From Mycteria americana (taxonomy: Eukaryota > Chordata > Aves > Ciconiiformes > Ciconiidae), in contig NC_134365.1 in NCBI RefSeq assembly GCF_035582795.1, positions 79,341,635 to 79,405,634 on the forward strand: a stretch of DNA of 64,000 nucleotides, in the 5' to 3' direction. The notes beneath the pieces were generated by a model. The model was not told the origin of the DNA. It made no database searches and saw nothing but the letters and a program-made list of their open reading frames with translations. Made by a program: the position numbers and the translations under genes. This document shows, in pieces, positions 37,501 through 51,382 of this stretch (position 1 is its first letter; each line of letters begins with the position of its first letter).

Positions 37501-39800
37501 TGTTATTGTCTTGCTTAATGAAACCTCTTCTGGTAACACCTTTATCACTGTTGATGACATCTTTCAGAAAATTTGAACTGAAAGTTGGTGAGTTCTCCCT
37601 AGATTTTTGTCATTGCTAACTATTAAGGCTACCTTTTTGCTTAATGTTGGACAAGCTCTTTTATAACCATGTTGGTAGAGTGGTCACAGTATCATCAGCA
37701 AAATCTAAATCAAGCTTACTGTTGTTAAGCTATCTGGTGCTATATAAAACAAATGTTAAATACTTTCTCATATAATCACCCATTCTCATAATGAAACAAG
37801 CAATTCCATAAAGGTGAAACAAGAGAAGACATTTTCATTTGACACTGAGTTCTATGTTAAACTGTTCACTGAAGCTATGTTTACTTAAAATATAAAGCTA
37901 AGCCTTGCTATAAAAGTTTTGATGTCTCTTATTTTCATTGGATATCATAACATTTCAAGATGTTCCAGAATGACATTGATGCTGAAGCCTGTCAAAAGCT
38001 TTCTTAAAATGTGTGAAGTTTGTGAGTAGCTTTTGCTATTCAATTATCTCTTTGATGACTATTCTTAGGGTAAAAATCTGGTGGGCACATGGTTTTCTGG
38101 AAAGAAATATGTCTTGCTCTTTCTTTACTTTTGCCGTAGTTCTTTAATTTTGTTTAAGTCAGTACTGTCTTTGTCTGTGGAACACTGAAGGGACCCTAAA
38201 GCCTGCATAGCTGTTGCATACGCTGAGGTCATCTTTAGCATTTTGAATGAAATGCTGTTTTCACATTGATGTAAAAGCTTCTCCTGATCTCATATGTTTT
38301 TTTAACAGTTTGGTGATTTTACTCATAACCTTACCAATTCCAGGGTTTTGTGACTGGTTTCTTTTAAAGCTTCTACCTGAAACTGCATTGGTTTTACATT
38401 TTATAAAGCTTTTTCACAGCTTTGTTTGTGATGTGAAATGATTTGGGGTTTGGCTCTGACTGTTTAATCTTTGTCTACATCATTGGTTTTCTGTGCTGCT
38501 TGCCAATGTTCCACCTCTTAAGTATGATTTGTCCATAGGCTTAGGTTTTTTCTGTTTTTAAAATTATCCTCTGTTTATTTGTAACAGGTCTTCCAGTTGA
38601 TATAAACTTGCCAGTCAGAACTCTGCTTTCCTTAATTAAGTGATTTACATTGTTGCATTTCAGACGCTTTTTCAGCTTTTATGATAATGTTGATTCACAT
38701 ATTTGTTCCTTCCTCCTAGTACTGCTTTCTCCCAATGTATGTTATACAGGGTTTTTTTGCCGCTTCTTTTTCTGGAGGTATTTTTGAGACATGGATGCTA
38801 GCTTCAGCTTGCAGCTCTTCTTTCACACAGCTTTATGTGTCTTTATTCATCAAACTTCAGATTTGCTTGTCTAGAAAACAACTGCAATTGTTAAGGCTTC
38901 CTCAGTATTGCACAGCAAAGATGCCATGCCGATTTCTTGTACTGGTCTAACCATCTCAAAACCTATCTCATTCTTTGGTTCAATTTTATATTCCTTTTTT
39001 TACGCTTCTATGTTAACTTTTTGCCCTCCATAAAATGTTAGAGCTTTGAGGATTTATATATATTTTTTTAATGTCATCTCAAATTTTACCAGACATGAAC
39101 TACTTCTGCTTTCCATGTCAGCATCTGTGTATGCTCAGACATTCCTGAAGAGTTTCTGCAATTAGCCTTTTCAGGGAAGTTCTCTGGATTAATTACAGTC
39201 TTTTGTTTTCAGGGGGTTGATTTTAACAAGAATCAGTTCACCTTCACAAATGTTTGCACAGTCACAAGAGATGACAGGCGTGCAGTGACAGGAGCAGATA
39301 GCATGTAGGGTGGGAAGACCTCTATAAGCTACACCACTGGTTTATGCCACCTTGAACTGTTAGTAGAGCTGCAGTGTGAGGAGATGATCCTCTCAGTAGT
39401 GCTGTCAGTCAGGATCTGAAGACAACTCTACCACTGAGCATTTACCTCAGCTGCACCCTCTGAGCGCTCACCACTGCACAATTCGTCTTGCATGTGTCAT
39501 GGCCGGTGTTTCATTCGGGTCTAATCAGCTGTTAGCTGGTTTCTGGATCAGAAACACTTCTCTGTTCTGAAAGTCATAACTAATGCTAGTCCTACTGAGT
39601 TTTGCTTTCCTTAAAATTTACAACTTTATCATTAGCTGCGAATGACTTTTATCAGCTCCAGAACACTGATGTCAGCTTCCTCCAACAGTCTTGAAATGAC
39701 ATTTGCACATTTTTTGCCACCTCATAACTTTCACTGTTGCACCCAGTTTTCTAAATGCCTCAAATCTACTTTGCTTTGTCTTTAAAATGAAGGATTCTCA
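37500..39800 (-). mobile_element. decayed RTE-clade LINE (core seen at 37690-38085)
   Basis: On the minus strand three pieces of a reverse transcriptase lie in the right order and at the right spacing. First comes HQIFTLRIVIKEII (38083-38042). Then comes FKKAFDR (about 38008-37988), which carries the motif A aspartate in the RTE-type 'FKKAFD' form. Last comes LDFADDT (about 37708-37688), the motif C catalytic pair. The motif A to motif C distance is about 95 codons, as in RTE elements. Between them a degraded VK-KCLLLFHL segment sits where the GVRQGC..LSP.LF motif belongs. Stops and frameshifts are frequent, so the element is long dead. The outer limits are guesses, and the endonuclease domain expected toward 38300-39800 could not be recognised. 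RTE relics are uncommon in birds compared with CR1. An old insertion or an AviRTE-type horizontal transfer are both conceivable. Confidence 0.75.
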
Positions 39801-42800
39801 ACACTGCAGTTACCTATTAGCTTTTGCAGACTTATCAAGAGAAACCCCATTATTTTAGCAGGCTTCTTGCCAGAATGGCTATCTTACTGGGTTCCTGCAT
39901 CTTAGTTTGTTTCTCTGGGATAGTCTGTGAGCTTATGATTGAGCTTATGACCTTGACAACCACAGCATTTGTGGTCCCTAGTTTCAAATTATCCAGTTTG
40001 TGTGACTGACCAAGCTAAATGTCGTGCTATCACAGAAACAGGTAAGCATTTTCACCCTGATAGCACATACTCCAAAGAAGGAATAGTATGTCTTGAGCAG
40101 AATGACTCCTCTGTTAGAAGGAAATGGGAAGGTTACAGCACTTTTCTAGCACTCTGTCCCATCTGTTTGGAGTAAAGGAACAAAATTTAAATTCTTATAA
40201 TTTCCTTTTTTTAATTAGCAGAGACAGTTTGGGGAAACTTAAAAAAACACTTGTTAGGCTTAACAAGTCAGACCCAGATCTGCTGAGAAGTACTGGAAGT
40301 ATTAAACATATTTGTGTAGGTTAGCCCACCTCCAGCTATGTCCCACTTTCTCTTCCCAGAGTCAGTGATATACTCTACAGCTTCTAACTTCCAACACGAT
40401 ACAAACTTTTCCACATTTTCTTTCTAGAAAATGTATATATTTAATTCATACAGTAAGCTCAGGCAAATTCCTTATCAAATATGAAAACTAGAACTGCTCA
40501 TAAAAATAGCTTGGGAAGTCTTTTGGAGAAAAATTACTTTCCATCAGCTCTGAACACAGACAATCTAAGAAGCTCTGTAACTTGTCAACAAAAAAAGTAC
40601 CTTATCTTAAACAAAAAATACACCAAATAAATACTTTTCCATGAAAACCAATTTTGACAGGATATGTTCAGCAGCCTTTGTGTAGGCAAGTGACTCTCTT
40701 GTTAAGACTCCCACCTCCTGCCCCCTGCCTCATCTGCTGCCTGCTCGCATGGGAGCCTGCTACTACCCTGTTTGGAGCACAGAATGCAAAGAGAAGGCAG
40801 TAGAGGACAAGAGAGCAGAGCAGGACTCTTCCTCCTTAGGAGAGGTCTTACTTTACCTTAACAATTGTATTGCTTCAAAAAGTAGAAAGGAGGCAGTGAG
40901 GCTTAGTTTAGAAGGCCATATAATGCCCTCCTGTCCCTCCTTCTGGCATTAAAGAGGCTGATCTCACACACAAAATGCAGAAACACAGTAGAAGCAGTTA
41001 GTCTGGAGTTACAGTACACTGAAAAACTTCAAGAAAGGGTTGTTTATGGGAGCTGTTGAAACTGAGGTACTCTGATTTCCACAGTGAACCTTTATATGCT
41101 GCATAAAACAATAAGCTGCTTTATAGTTTTATAACTGCTTGAGATGAGAATATCCCCAAAGAGCAACCTGCTCACGGGCCTCTTCCCTCAGGCCTTTGCA
41201 GAGGAATTTGTTGACAAATAGCTATGGACAAAGTCATAAGCAAGAATCTGCTCCAGAAAACACTGACCAGGAAAAGGTATGTAATGGTAGTATGAGTGGC
41301 TGAAACTTGCTTACAAACCAAACTCAGTCATTACTCTTGACACTGCAGTGTATCAAGTAAGTGGAGAGGGCAGCCTCTGTGGCAGATGCACCTCCCTGCA
41401 ATGACGACGCATTTCATCAGCCACTTCAGGGATTAGAGGACAAGAACAGTTTGGCAAGGCACGTACACAGAATAATTACCAAATGCTGACTCAGGCATGA
41501 AAACAAGGCAAAAAAACCCTCCCTGAATTCTTTGGGAGGAGCTGACAAAAATATCATAACGGCTGTTTTGAGCAACAGTTCAGTCATCCAGCTGTGCCAG
41601 AAATACGTGTCTCCATAACAAGATGTGAAAGGGCTGGGATGTTCCATTACTGAGATTCCAATTAGATAAAATGGGGATAAAATTGGTTAATACTTAAGCT
41701 GATTCAATCAGCTGTCTTTAAATTTAAAAGCCAGAATGGTAATCATTTCAAGCATGTTCTCAGCTACGCGATCATGACAGCCTGAGGATGAGCCAATTCA
41801 GAAGATGCATCCAGTGAAGCTTATCAAGAGCTGGTTGACACATAATTTGATTTCTATTTTGGCTTCTCTCTTTTGAGTCAATCATTTTTGTGTTGAGAAT
41901 TTACAGTGATATACCCATCAAAGCACTGAGTAACTACCATTAACACACATAAAGATATATAAATCTCTTACATACCAGTAGCAAAAGCTTTTTATTTTCC
42001 TTTTGGTAGGGCACTAGAAATCTAGGCATGTGGCCTCTCTTCTAGTTTTTCTAGCTAGCTCACTGTAGTTATGAACATATATAGTTGTGTGGGTTTTAAC
42101 CTCTTCTCCAAGTCACCCAGAAGATGAGCCAGCGCCCGTCTGGCAGCCAATTCACAGTATTAATATGACACAGTGCCTGAGCTCATCTGCCTGGTTCTCT
42201 GCAAAACCTCTCCTTAAACTCAGCATTGCATTAACAGAGACTTCTTTGGATATGTCATTTGTTGAACACAGGCAATATCCTTGTTCTGAACACAAACTAG
42301 AAATATTTCCCACTCTTTCCATTTGTGCGTGAGGCACTGGGAGCACCTCAGACAGTCAGCACACACACTAGGAATTGTGCACTCAGCTTTCACACCACTA
42401 GTCTCCTTAGTAATTTAGTCTGGCTTTAAAGGACCAGTCTGGAGAAAGTGGGAAAAAGCCCATTGAGAAAAATTACAAATAACCTGTCCATCAGAAGACT
42501 TTCTCTCTAAACCAACTGGTTAGTGATTGTTTTGTGTCTTTCACCTCCCAATTCAGTTGTTACTGTTGCATTGTGCAGTTTATAGCCATGAGAGAGGAAA
42601 AAGAGTAAAATTTGCAGGCTGACAGAACATTCTCTTCATATCTAAAATAATAGACAACCTCCTCTTCAAAATATCCTTTAGCTGCTTACTACAGATGGCT
42701 TGTACATTAAGAGAACGTGTATTGTGTTCTCATTAATATCTTTGACATCTTCCTGTGGTTAGCATCTGTGTTTACTTTTTGAACGAATTGATGTTTTATG

Positions 42801-45800
42801 GAAATATACTGAATCTTTTGAATGTGCCATTACCATTGAGAAATATTTCGTGTTTATTGGTATACAACCCAATTGAGTGTTGAGAAATGATCAAAGGTGC
42901 CATACGTTAGTTTATTGTTCAATTCCTCAACAACTGTTCTTCACTCATCCGAAATCACGGTATGCTGTGGCACATGTCTACCTGCCCTAGAAGCTGTTAT
43001 AGCTATTTTAAGAAGTATATATGTCATTTTTTGGAAACATGCAAAGCACTAGCTATTATGTTTCCACTGATATTTTCATTTATGTATTCATTTATGTATT
43101 CATTCTGAGGTTTCAAATCCATGAGTAATATCCCTGTGGTATTGCACAATACTATCAAACCTAGATCAAGTACTTTTCATTCTACATTATCTGATTGTTC
43201 TCCAATGCATCTTCCTAAATTCTCTTTAAACTAGAAAGTGTCAGGTACAACATGGAAGATGAAGCTTCTCTCTGTCTGCCAGAGTACAACTCCCTAGAGC
43301 AAATGAGTTATCAAAAGCCATTTCCTGGTTTTTCATTTAATTACATTTGCTTTCTCTATTAAGGATAAAATGTCCCATTTTAAAGAGATATCCAGCGCAG
43401 TGCAGAGAATACTTTGCTGGAGGGCCTGCAGTCCTGAATCTGGTGTCTGACTCTTCTACTGACTTCCTTTGTCTGTTGGGAATTTTTTTCTTTCTTAGGT
43501 CTTACTGAGTAACTTAATCTTTTCCCACCTTTTCTCTGTGATCTCAGCTCAGACTGTATGTTAAAACAGACTCTTAATCTGCACGTACGTGATAATTAAA
43601 AATAGGTTCTCAGGAAGTGATGAGCAAAAAAGACCTTTGCATGCTTTACATGCGCTGAAAGACAGGAGAACGCAACCAGTTCTACACAACGTCACCATAT
43701 CAAATCTGACTATTCTGTTCGTTCTTCACCCCCTCACATGATCCTGTGGCACACAGAAATAGATGATTTAATTTTATTTCACAAACCAACCAAGTTTGAC
43801 CTGCATTAGTAAATTTTGCTTGTCCTTTGGAAAATCTGGACACCGTATTCACTTCTGTTAGTTCCTTCTGTGTTTTGCTATTAAAAGATTTCTCCATGGC
43901 AGAAATCAGACTGCTACTCTTCAGACTTCTATTACAAAGTCCTTTCACATTTCCCTGAAACACTCCTGATCATTTTAATAGGCCAAATTACAGTAAAATG
44001 TATGACTTGTCCTAACCCACATGCTTCACATTATTGTGTGTCTTCTGGGAGCAACAGCTTGGGAAGTGTCAGAGCTGAGTAAGATACATGTGAAAACAAA
44101 GGGGTAAAAATAAAACAGGACAGGAAGAAAACTAGAAAAAAATAAAATACTTGGGTTTTTTAATCAGAAAAAAATAAAAGGCAAAGTAATATAGCAATGA
44201 CTACAAACTCATTCTTTTCAATATCCTTTCCCTTATAACCACAACTCATCCATATTATGCACAATTTTAAGATGTAAAAGTTGGCAATATAGAAATATCA
44301 GCTAAAGTACCAGTCAAAAACTACAACTGGTTAGGCTGCATAAGATGAATACATGTGAAGCTGTTACGATGTGCAAAGCACCCATATCCAAAACTAAATA
44401 TCCAGGAGCAACTGAGCTGCACCCAGCTATTTGCAAAAACAAGATAGCCATTACAAATTTCCTCTTGTATTGCCAGTTGTGGAAATGGTTTGAGATACTG
44501 ATGGAGGCAGGATGGACTACTACAGGAAGCTATAGAGAAAGCATTCAAAATTACTTTGAATCTGAATCTGAATGATCAAGTAGTTTTTCTCAAACAGTGT
44601 CACCTCTAATCATTCCTATGGGAAATAATTTCCCCAGATGATGCCTTCTTAATTCAAAATAAAAAATCAAAGCTATTGAAGATCTCTACTTGTTGAAATG
44701 TGGTCAGTAAAACTAGGACACTATTACTTCACTTCTCTCCAGCCTGATGAACATTGCTGAGGTTATGAGCAAGATTCTTCTATCCCTGTTAATCCTGGGC
44801 CATGCTTTACGTATTTTCTAGATTAAAAATCAATACACTTTCCCTTCCTCAGTATTGTTCAGCAGAGGGATTCTTTTGATTGACCTCTTTCCTTCTGTTC
44901 TTGGTCTGCCCAAAGGCATGCTCGTCACAGTAGATACTTTGGCTTCACTTCCTTTGTGTCTCACGTAGTTATCTGTCTTCTCTGGACAAAGCTGATGGGC
45001 AATCTTGACACTTACTAAGAATTCATTATATACATTAACAAATGTTTTCCTGGGGTACTTGCCTTCAAAAGGCATTCTGAGATTTTACAGAACATTGGTG
45101 GATTTCCAGGTTTCACAGTCAAAGATAAAGGGTGAAATAACGTTTGAGCTGAAGATTTATAATTCAGTTTTTCCTTTGCAGACTCTGTAGTCTTTTTGAA
45201 GTTGATGACAGCACCCCTTGCTTTGCCTGTTTGTAAAATGATTTATTTCCTTCCTCACTAGCTTTAAGGCAAGCTAGTTTACTACCCAATTCAAGGGAAA
45301 AGATGTTACTGTGCACGTGCACTAAGAATATGACCAAGCTTATGGTGGATTTAATTCACTCCTAGTTTACCATTAACTATGTAATCTAGACCAACACTGT
45401 CTGGAATCTCAGCTCCCAGATTCCCTTCCACCAGTCCCAGATGTCTTCCCCAGTGGGTAAGGCAGCCCAGGAAACTTTAATTTTCAGCCTGCTTAATTCT
45501 ATCCAATGCCACACAGGAAGGATATGTGAATCTTGCTATATGCCCATAGTCACATTCACACTCCAGATTGTGCAACACTTATGAAAGATGGCCGTAAACT
45601 CATTTGTTGAACAGTGCTTGTTGGCAGTAAAGACGTTTATACCTCTCTTGCGGAAGAAGCTCAGAATTACATTGTTAATCTAAGACATCACAGGAATTAA
45701 GTTGGAGGAATATTATGTCCAGTTCAGCTACTGTCTCATTCTGTTCCACAGTCAGGGGAAACGTGCTTTCCATGACTGCTTTACATGGAGCATGTCATTG

Positions 45801-47989
45801 AGCACCTTGCAGGCAGCAATCTTGATTAATTAATATCAATTCAGAAGGGAAAAGCAATAAAATAACTAGGTGACAAGAAAACATTTCTGTATTTATAGCT
45901 GCACTAAAAGCTTTTGCAAGGGGTTTATGTAGCGCAAATAGTAATAACCATGAAGACACAGTTCATATCTCAATGTTTAGAATAACTGGTGATTCCTTTC
46001 AGGAGTTCATTTTATCTTGAAGGACAAACAGAAACACCAGTTCTCTTTTGTTACTGTTGTACCTGTCGTTTGCAGAAATGGAGTGAAAGGAGAGAGGTGA
46101 GGCTCAGGGCTTGGAAAGAGAGGGAAAAAAAAGATGCAATGTTAGCTGGCATGAGAGAAGACAACAGGCTGTGCACTTGAAATGAACAATCTGAAAGGCA
46201 GAGGAGTATTTAAGATGTTGATAGTTAGGCATGACAGTTTGACAGCCTCTGCTAAAAACCTTTTTCTCCATACGTCTTAGAACTCCTGTTTCTCCTTCTC
46301 CTTGCCAGAGATGGAGAAATGGATACTGAGGTCCCTTGGGCCTGACCCTCTGTTTTTTGTGAGGAAGGGTGAAATATGAGCATAACTGGAGCACCCGCAG
46401 ACTCCTCCTCAAGCCTGTTCTTATCAGCGTAAGTCCAAGGAGCCAAAGGGTTTCTCATCTTGGCTGTAGAAGAACAGTTTGGTTGACTGGCCCGGTACAG
46501 AATATGGACTACAGCTTCATATAGTTAGATACAGATGCATTTTAAGCTTTTCTAAAGTCCCGGGGATTTAGATCTGAGTGTTTTGTTTTGCAATTAGTAT
46601 GTGATAGTACTGAATCTGAAAAAGAGTTCTGGGGATGTTCTGGCAAAAAAAATAGGAGTCCCCATGGTTGCACACCTGCGTGTCTGTTGGAGTGCAATTC
46701 ACTAGAGGGAGCCATTGCCATTTCATTTCGGTTAGCAGCTCCTTCAAAACCAACCAGAGGAGAGAAGTTTCTAGTACAGAATATTCTGTCTTCTGATGTC
46801 CTCTCACGAATTTTCTTCCGTACACATAGACTTCCCCTGCTTTTGAAGGAAAGATAGGATAAAAGGCAGAAAGCTTTTCTGAGAGGCTGGCAGTCAGCTG
46901 TAAACTGGATACAAGAGTAACAGCTAGGCCCTTCTGTACTTAGGTTGTTCACCTCACTCCCACTTGAGACTTCGACTCTTTTACTCTCTTCCCATCTAAT
47001 TTAAGTCCATTTTTACATGTAATGCATTCAAGATGCAGAGTATTCCCTTTCTTCCTATAAAGATACATTACAACCTTATCTAGAAGAACTGTCCTACAAT
47101 CAAAGGCGGTATCTCTTGAAAACTGAGATTAATAGTAATTTATTTTGTTAGGCAATATCTAAACCTCCAAAAATTCTTAATTAGTGGAAAATAAAAATTA
47201 CTGTAACTAAAGGCCAACTACTGCCTACCTCAGAAGTAAATCAGTTACAGTAATGGATGTGAAATAAATCCCCTAAGTAAAACCAGAATCGGATCCTGTA
47301 TTATGAGAGAATAAATTCTGAACATTGAAGTTTAAAGTTTGAAGAATAATATTGATACTAGTATAAATTCTACTTTTGTAACTCTTCCAACACAGGGAAA
47401 TGGCTGGAAAAGAGATGACGCTGGTTTAGATGCTACTGTTCTCAGGAAATCTGAAAATCATTCTTGTTCAGAATGTGCAATTTAAACCTAGAAGGAAGCA
47501 CTAAATGATTCAGTCTCACACCTGCATGCCACAGAACATGGCTTTTGAACCACTGCTGCATTATCCATGTAACTTCTGCTTTCTACCCTACAGTTATCCA
47601 ATAATGATTTGAATTCACCAGTGATTCATTAGTGCATCATTTGTCATGGCTTGTTCAATTAGTTCATGTTTATGTTTAAAAAGTTACTCTCAGTTTTTTA
47701 TGGACAAGGCTTTGCCAGGCTTTGTGTTTGCCAGGCTTCATTTTCCTTCCTTGCTTCTTCCTGTCTTTCTCTTAGATGAAAGTAAGAGATTAGAGTAGGT
47801 GGTCTTTTCTTCCTGCAGAGGCTCTCATGTGCTGTAACCATGTTCTCTCTTCATGCATTATTTTTGGACAAATGGAAATCTTTATAATAAGAAATTTATG
47901 GAATTTTATGCAGACATCATTGCTTCCAGTGATCTTCATCATGTTGTCTTAATGTTTTAGTAAAAATACCTCCCGATTTCCACTCTCAA
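39801..47989. other. no gene seen; AT-rich non-coding DNA
   Basis: About 8 kb without a supported exon. It includes a 12-bp tandem repeat built on ATTCATTTATGT near 43073-43103 and a weak MIR-like order of blocks near 43425-43530 (CTCTTCTACTGAC, GAGTAACTTAATC, TTTTCCCAC). Overlapping frames on both strands at 46540-46950 have no domain features and are treated as chance. Confidence 0.55.
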
Positions 47990-48320
47990 AGAATGACGAG
48001 TCATTTTTATCTCAGCATCCCAATGGCAGTTTTCTCTCTGGGGTCAGTTCATTCCTCCCTGTGATCTTTCAGTCCTTCTCAGAATGACTGATTTGAAGCT
48101 TTGTGTTCCCCTATCCATAGATGAGGTTTACATTCCTTGTTCAGATGTGTAATATTTGCATCTGGCTATGCATTTTACTAGGCTCTCAAGGTCAGTTTGT
48201 GCATTGCTTTATCTCTATCATTATACACCTTTTTGCCAATTTTAGTGTCACCTGCAACTTTATCAGCAGTGTCCATTCCCTGTCATAAATTACAATTTTC
48301 TGCTACTTTCCTTTACGCTA
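47990..48320 (-). mobile_element. ancient CR1/L3-type LINE fragment
   Basis: On the minus strand a degraded KVAGDTKIGKKVYNDRDKA segment (about 48283-48215) matches the CR1/L3 'KFADDTKIGGKV..DRD' region just after reverse transcriptase motif C, with F-A-D-D mutated to V-A-G-D. The remainder is stop-rich. It is far more decayed than the other CR1 copies and represents an older wave. Confidence 0.6.
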
Positions 48321-50838
48321 CTGTCAGCAGTACTTAGGTGGCATGGGGGAAGAAATTCTTATGTGCAAATGAAATTATAGAACTATTATATACTTCTTGA
48401 TAATAACTACCTACACATAACTGGAATGCTCCAATATATAGGATGTCCTTGGTCTGCATCAAAGATACCTAAGTTCTTACCTTACAGACCATTTTTGAAG
48501 CTGAATGTCTTCCAGGATGTTTTTATACATAACAGTGACACGACCATACATAAGTATTGAGTTTGGAAATCTTTAGCTGTAAAATGCCTTGGAACTGCAA
48601 AGTTCAAAAACACCTGTTAATTTTCTGACCTCAGCTAATAAATTCCCTTGATCTTAGATGCTATTCCAGAGACACAATTCTCCTAGAATAAATGTGTGGT
48701 TTCTTTGAGGAGAATGATCTTTTAATTGTACTGGCTTTTCTAATCAGCAGGTCTTTTGTAATTTATAAATGAAGCACCTCTGCAGCCAAACCTTTCCCCT
48801 GCAAAGAAACAGTAAAATAAATGTTTGACATTTCCAAGGGGTGATTATTTTTGCTTCTGAGATTTTCAAGTGTTTCACTCCCATAATTTATTGCTTCGTT
48901 TAGTATTAAATTGAACAAGGGATGTTTGTTTGAGGCATTACCTTGTTGAGATCTTTCTTTTGTTGATCAAATTACTAATGTGTAAGACGCGATGTCTCTC
49001 AAAGAATCTCTTAGGTGCTGATGTAAATCAATAAGGTTGTTATTCACAACAGCAATGTTGTCTAACTATGATGAGTCTACTCACTCTTATTTTACTAAGG
49101 AGCAGAAATGCACAGTTTTTACTTACTCTGTATTCCATATTGCCCTTGAGAACTTCAAAGCATAAGGAAAATAGCAGAATAAATGAGGGAAGGCCAGCCA
49201 GATGGCAACAAAGGCACAGAGAAATCAACCAAGCTTTGTTTTAGTGCAGAGGGGTGAATGTTATATATCAGATACTATGATACTCTCTATCTGTTGACAA
49301 GTTCTGTGATGCCTGTTTCATGTTGCCACATTTTTTAATAATAAAAGCAGACTCACAATGCAAAGCATAAAGACCAGGGGCATCCTCAGGATAAGAGCAG
49401 TTGAGGCACATGACAATTAAGTGACTTGCCAAAGTCACACAAAAAGCTAGAAGAGATTCAGGAACTGGAGATCCCAAGGCCCAGTTTAGCATCTTGGCCA
49501 GAAGTTCTCCTTGTATCACACCCCTTTCCTGATGTTTCAGGGCCATGGCAGGGGGCAGAATTAGGACCAATCAGGGAGTTTCATTACTCCTGCCAAAACG
49601 TATGACAGTGACTGAAGGAGATATTTACTTCCCAAACATGACATGGAGAAGGTGTCTTGCTTATAGTAAGGGAGAGTGGGAGGGAGGTAGCATGAAGACC
49701 AAGATTTGCAAGGACAGGAGTCATAAAAGCGGAGAGGGAGAAGAAAGAAGCCAAAATGAGAAAGTGGCAGGAGCTGATGAGGAGGAAGCTTGTTGTTGCA
49801 GTGGGAGAATAAGAAGCAACAGTATATCCTACTGTAATGGTGAGGTACCAGGCAACCAGTGTGCACTTAGAGGATCATGAGTAAAAATTTATGAGTGTAG
49901 GAGTTTATGAGAGCTTTCCTGAGTTTGCCTGCATCTGGCCATATAGCAGAATATCAGACCTGAAAATGTGCTAGAAAAAGCTCTCTCCACTCCTTCCCAG
50001 CAATGGTTACATTTTGTGGGCTTCCCCTCTACTTTATTTTTGCCTCAGAAAACAAAATAAACAAAAATCTCAAATGGGGAAAACAAAGCAAACAACAAAA
50101 AACCAAAACCCCCTAAATGCAGAGCAGGCATGAAATCACATTTGAATTCACTAGGTGGCAACAGGGAGTAAGAAATCGGCACTGGAGTCTTCAAGGAGAA
50201 CATCTGGTTGGACCTTCACAGCCCCCCCCGCCCCTTCATCCCCACCAAACAAACTCAAGCTCTGGTTGATCAAATGACCACCTTCTAAACACTAAATAAA
50301 ATACACTCCCTGCAGATGTATAAATATTGTCTCAGTTGGCCAGTGCTCATGCTGACTGACTATCACCGCATTTATCTGGTTTCACTCACAGCCACCTTTG
50401 TGTGGCTTTGATGTGGCATTGAGGCTACCAGCTTTGACGTAAGCCTTGGATCTATAACTCTCTTTGCCTCCTGAAAGCAGAGCAATTACTTTCCAATCAA
50501 GCAGCTTAGGAGTGGGGAGGAAAAAAATCATTCATTTTCTTGAAGTATAAATCAATTACATGTGTTGAAATGTTCCCACTTTACTGAATATGGGTTTCCA
50601 AGGGAGACATGGGCTTTCTCTTCCCTTGTTCTCCTAGAGTAATGGCAGCTTTAAGTCAGTAAACAAAGTGGCACACAATTAAAACGTATATTTTTCTTTC
50701 AGTTAAAATATACAGGTTTTTCTTCTGCTATGTAAACCTCTAAAGTGAGCCATTTATAAAAAGAAGTAATACCAGCATGACATCTTTCAAACTTAATGCT
50801 CTTTCATTTCCTTGTAAATGGAGGCAACTCTACTGAAG
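48321..50838. other. no gene seen; one clear MIR-like relic
   Basis: Non-coding DNA with a MIR-like element at about 49370-49500. A C-rich run at 50222-50234 could form a G-quadruplex on the minus strand. Confidence 0.5.
49370..49500 (-). repeat. MIR-like (CORE-SINE) relic
   Basis: The plus strand reads TTGAGGCACATGACAATTAA, GTGACTTGCCAAAGTCACAC, AAAAAGCTAGAAGAGATTCA and GGAACTGGAG. This is close to the reverse complement of the MIR core ('TTAAGTGACTTGCCCAAGGTCACACAGCTAG'). It is the best SINE match in the window. Confidence 0.7.
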
Positions 50839-51377
50839 TGTCAAACCCCTGAGGGCACCAAATAGGCCTAAATGTTCCTGACCAGCCTCACGTGGGGCCT
50901 CCACCACACCCCTGCCCATGGGCCCAGGGGTCTATTTAAGCCCAGTGTTGTGCTATGGCCCCTGCCTGAGATGTGTGTTGGTCTTTAGCTCAGCTGTAGC
51001 TGTGTCCTTGCCTGACCATGGACCCTGTTGATCTGGACCTGTGGGCTGACTTTCTGGCTTGATGTTATGCGTGTCTTTTCACCATGGATCTGCCTGGTGG
51101 TTACTGGGATCTGTCTGGTGATCATCACTGGTGATCATCACTGGACCTGATCCTGACTTGTGGATTGCTTTCCTGTCTTGAAGATGGACCTGCTTCATTA
51201 CCACAACCTTGCCTGATGGCTTGGACCCTGTCCACTTCCCCTGCACCAGCAGGCCTGTCCTGCTTGCCTGGGGCTATGTGATGGGCCCTGCCCCATGAGG
51301 ACCCTGCCCTGCTGGCTGTGGCATCCCCCGGGCTCCTGGCCCAAGGGAGCAGAGGGTCTGTGCTGTGCCCCCTGATG
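50839..51377 (+). mobile_element. solo LTR, GC-rich family, copy 2, with 5-bp target duplication
   Basis: The copy begins TGTCAAACCCCTGAGG and shares several blocks with the LTRs at 10700 and 20526, for example GACCAGCCTCACGTGGGGCC and GACCCTGTTGATCTGGACC. A TATA-like CTATTTAAG lies at 50932-50940, giving plus orientation. By alignment with copy 3 (end CCCTGACA) the 3' end is CCCTGATG at 51377. The flanking TGAAG pentamers at 50834-50838 and 51378-51382 are identical, supporting these limits at 539 bp. It contains a 13-bp tandem duplication (51115-51127, 51128-51140). It is a solo LTR with no coding interior. Confidence 0.78.
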
Positions 51378-51382
51378 TGAAG

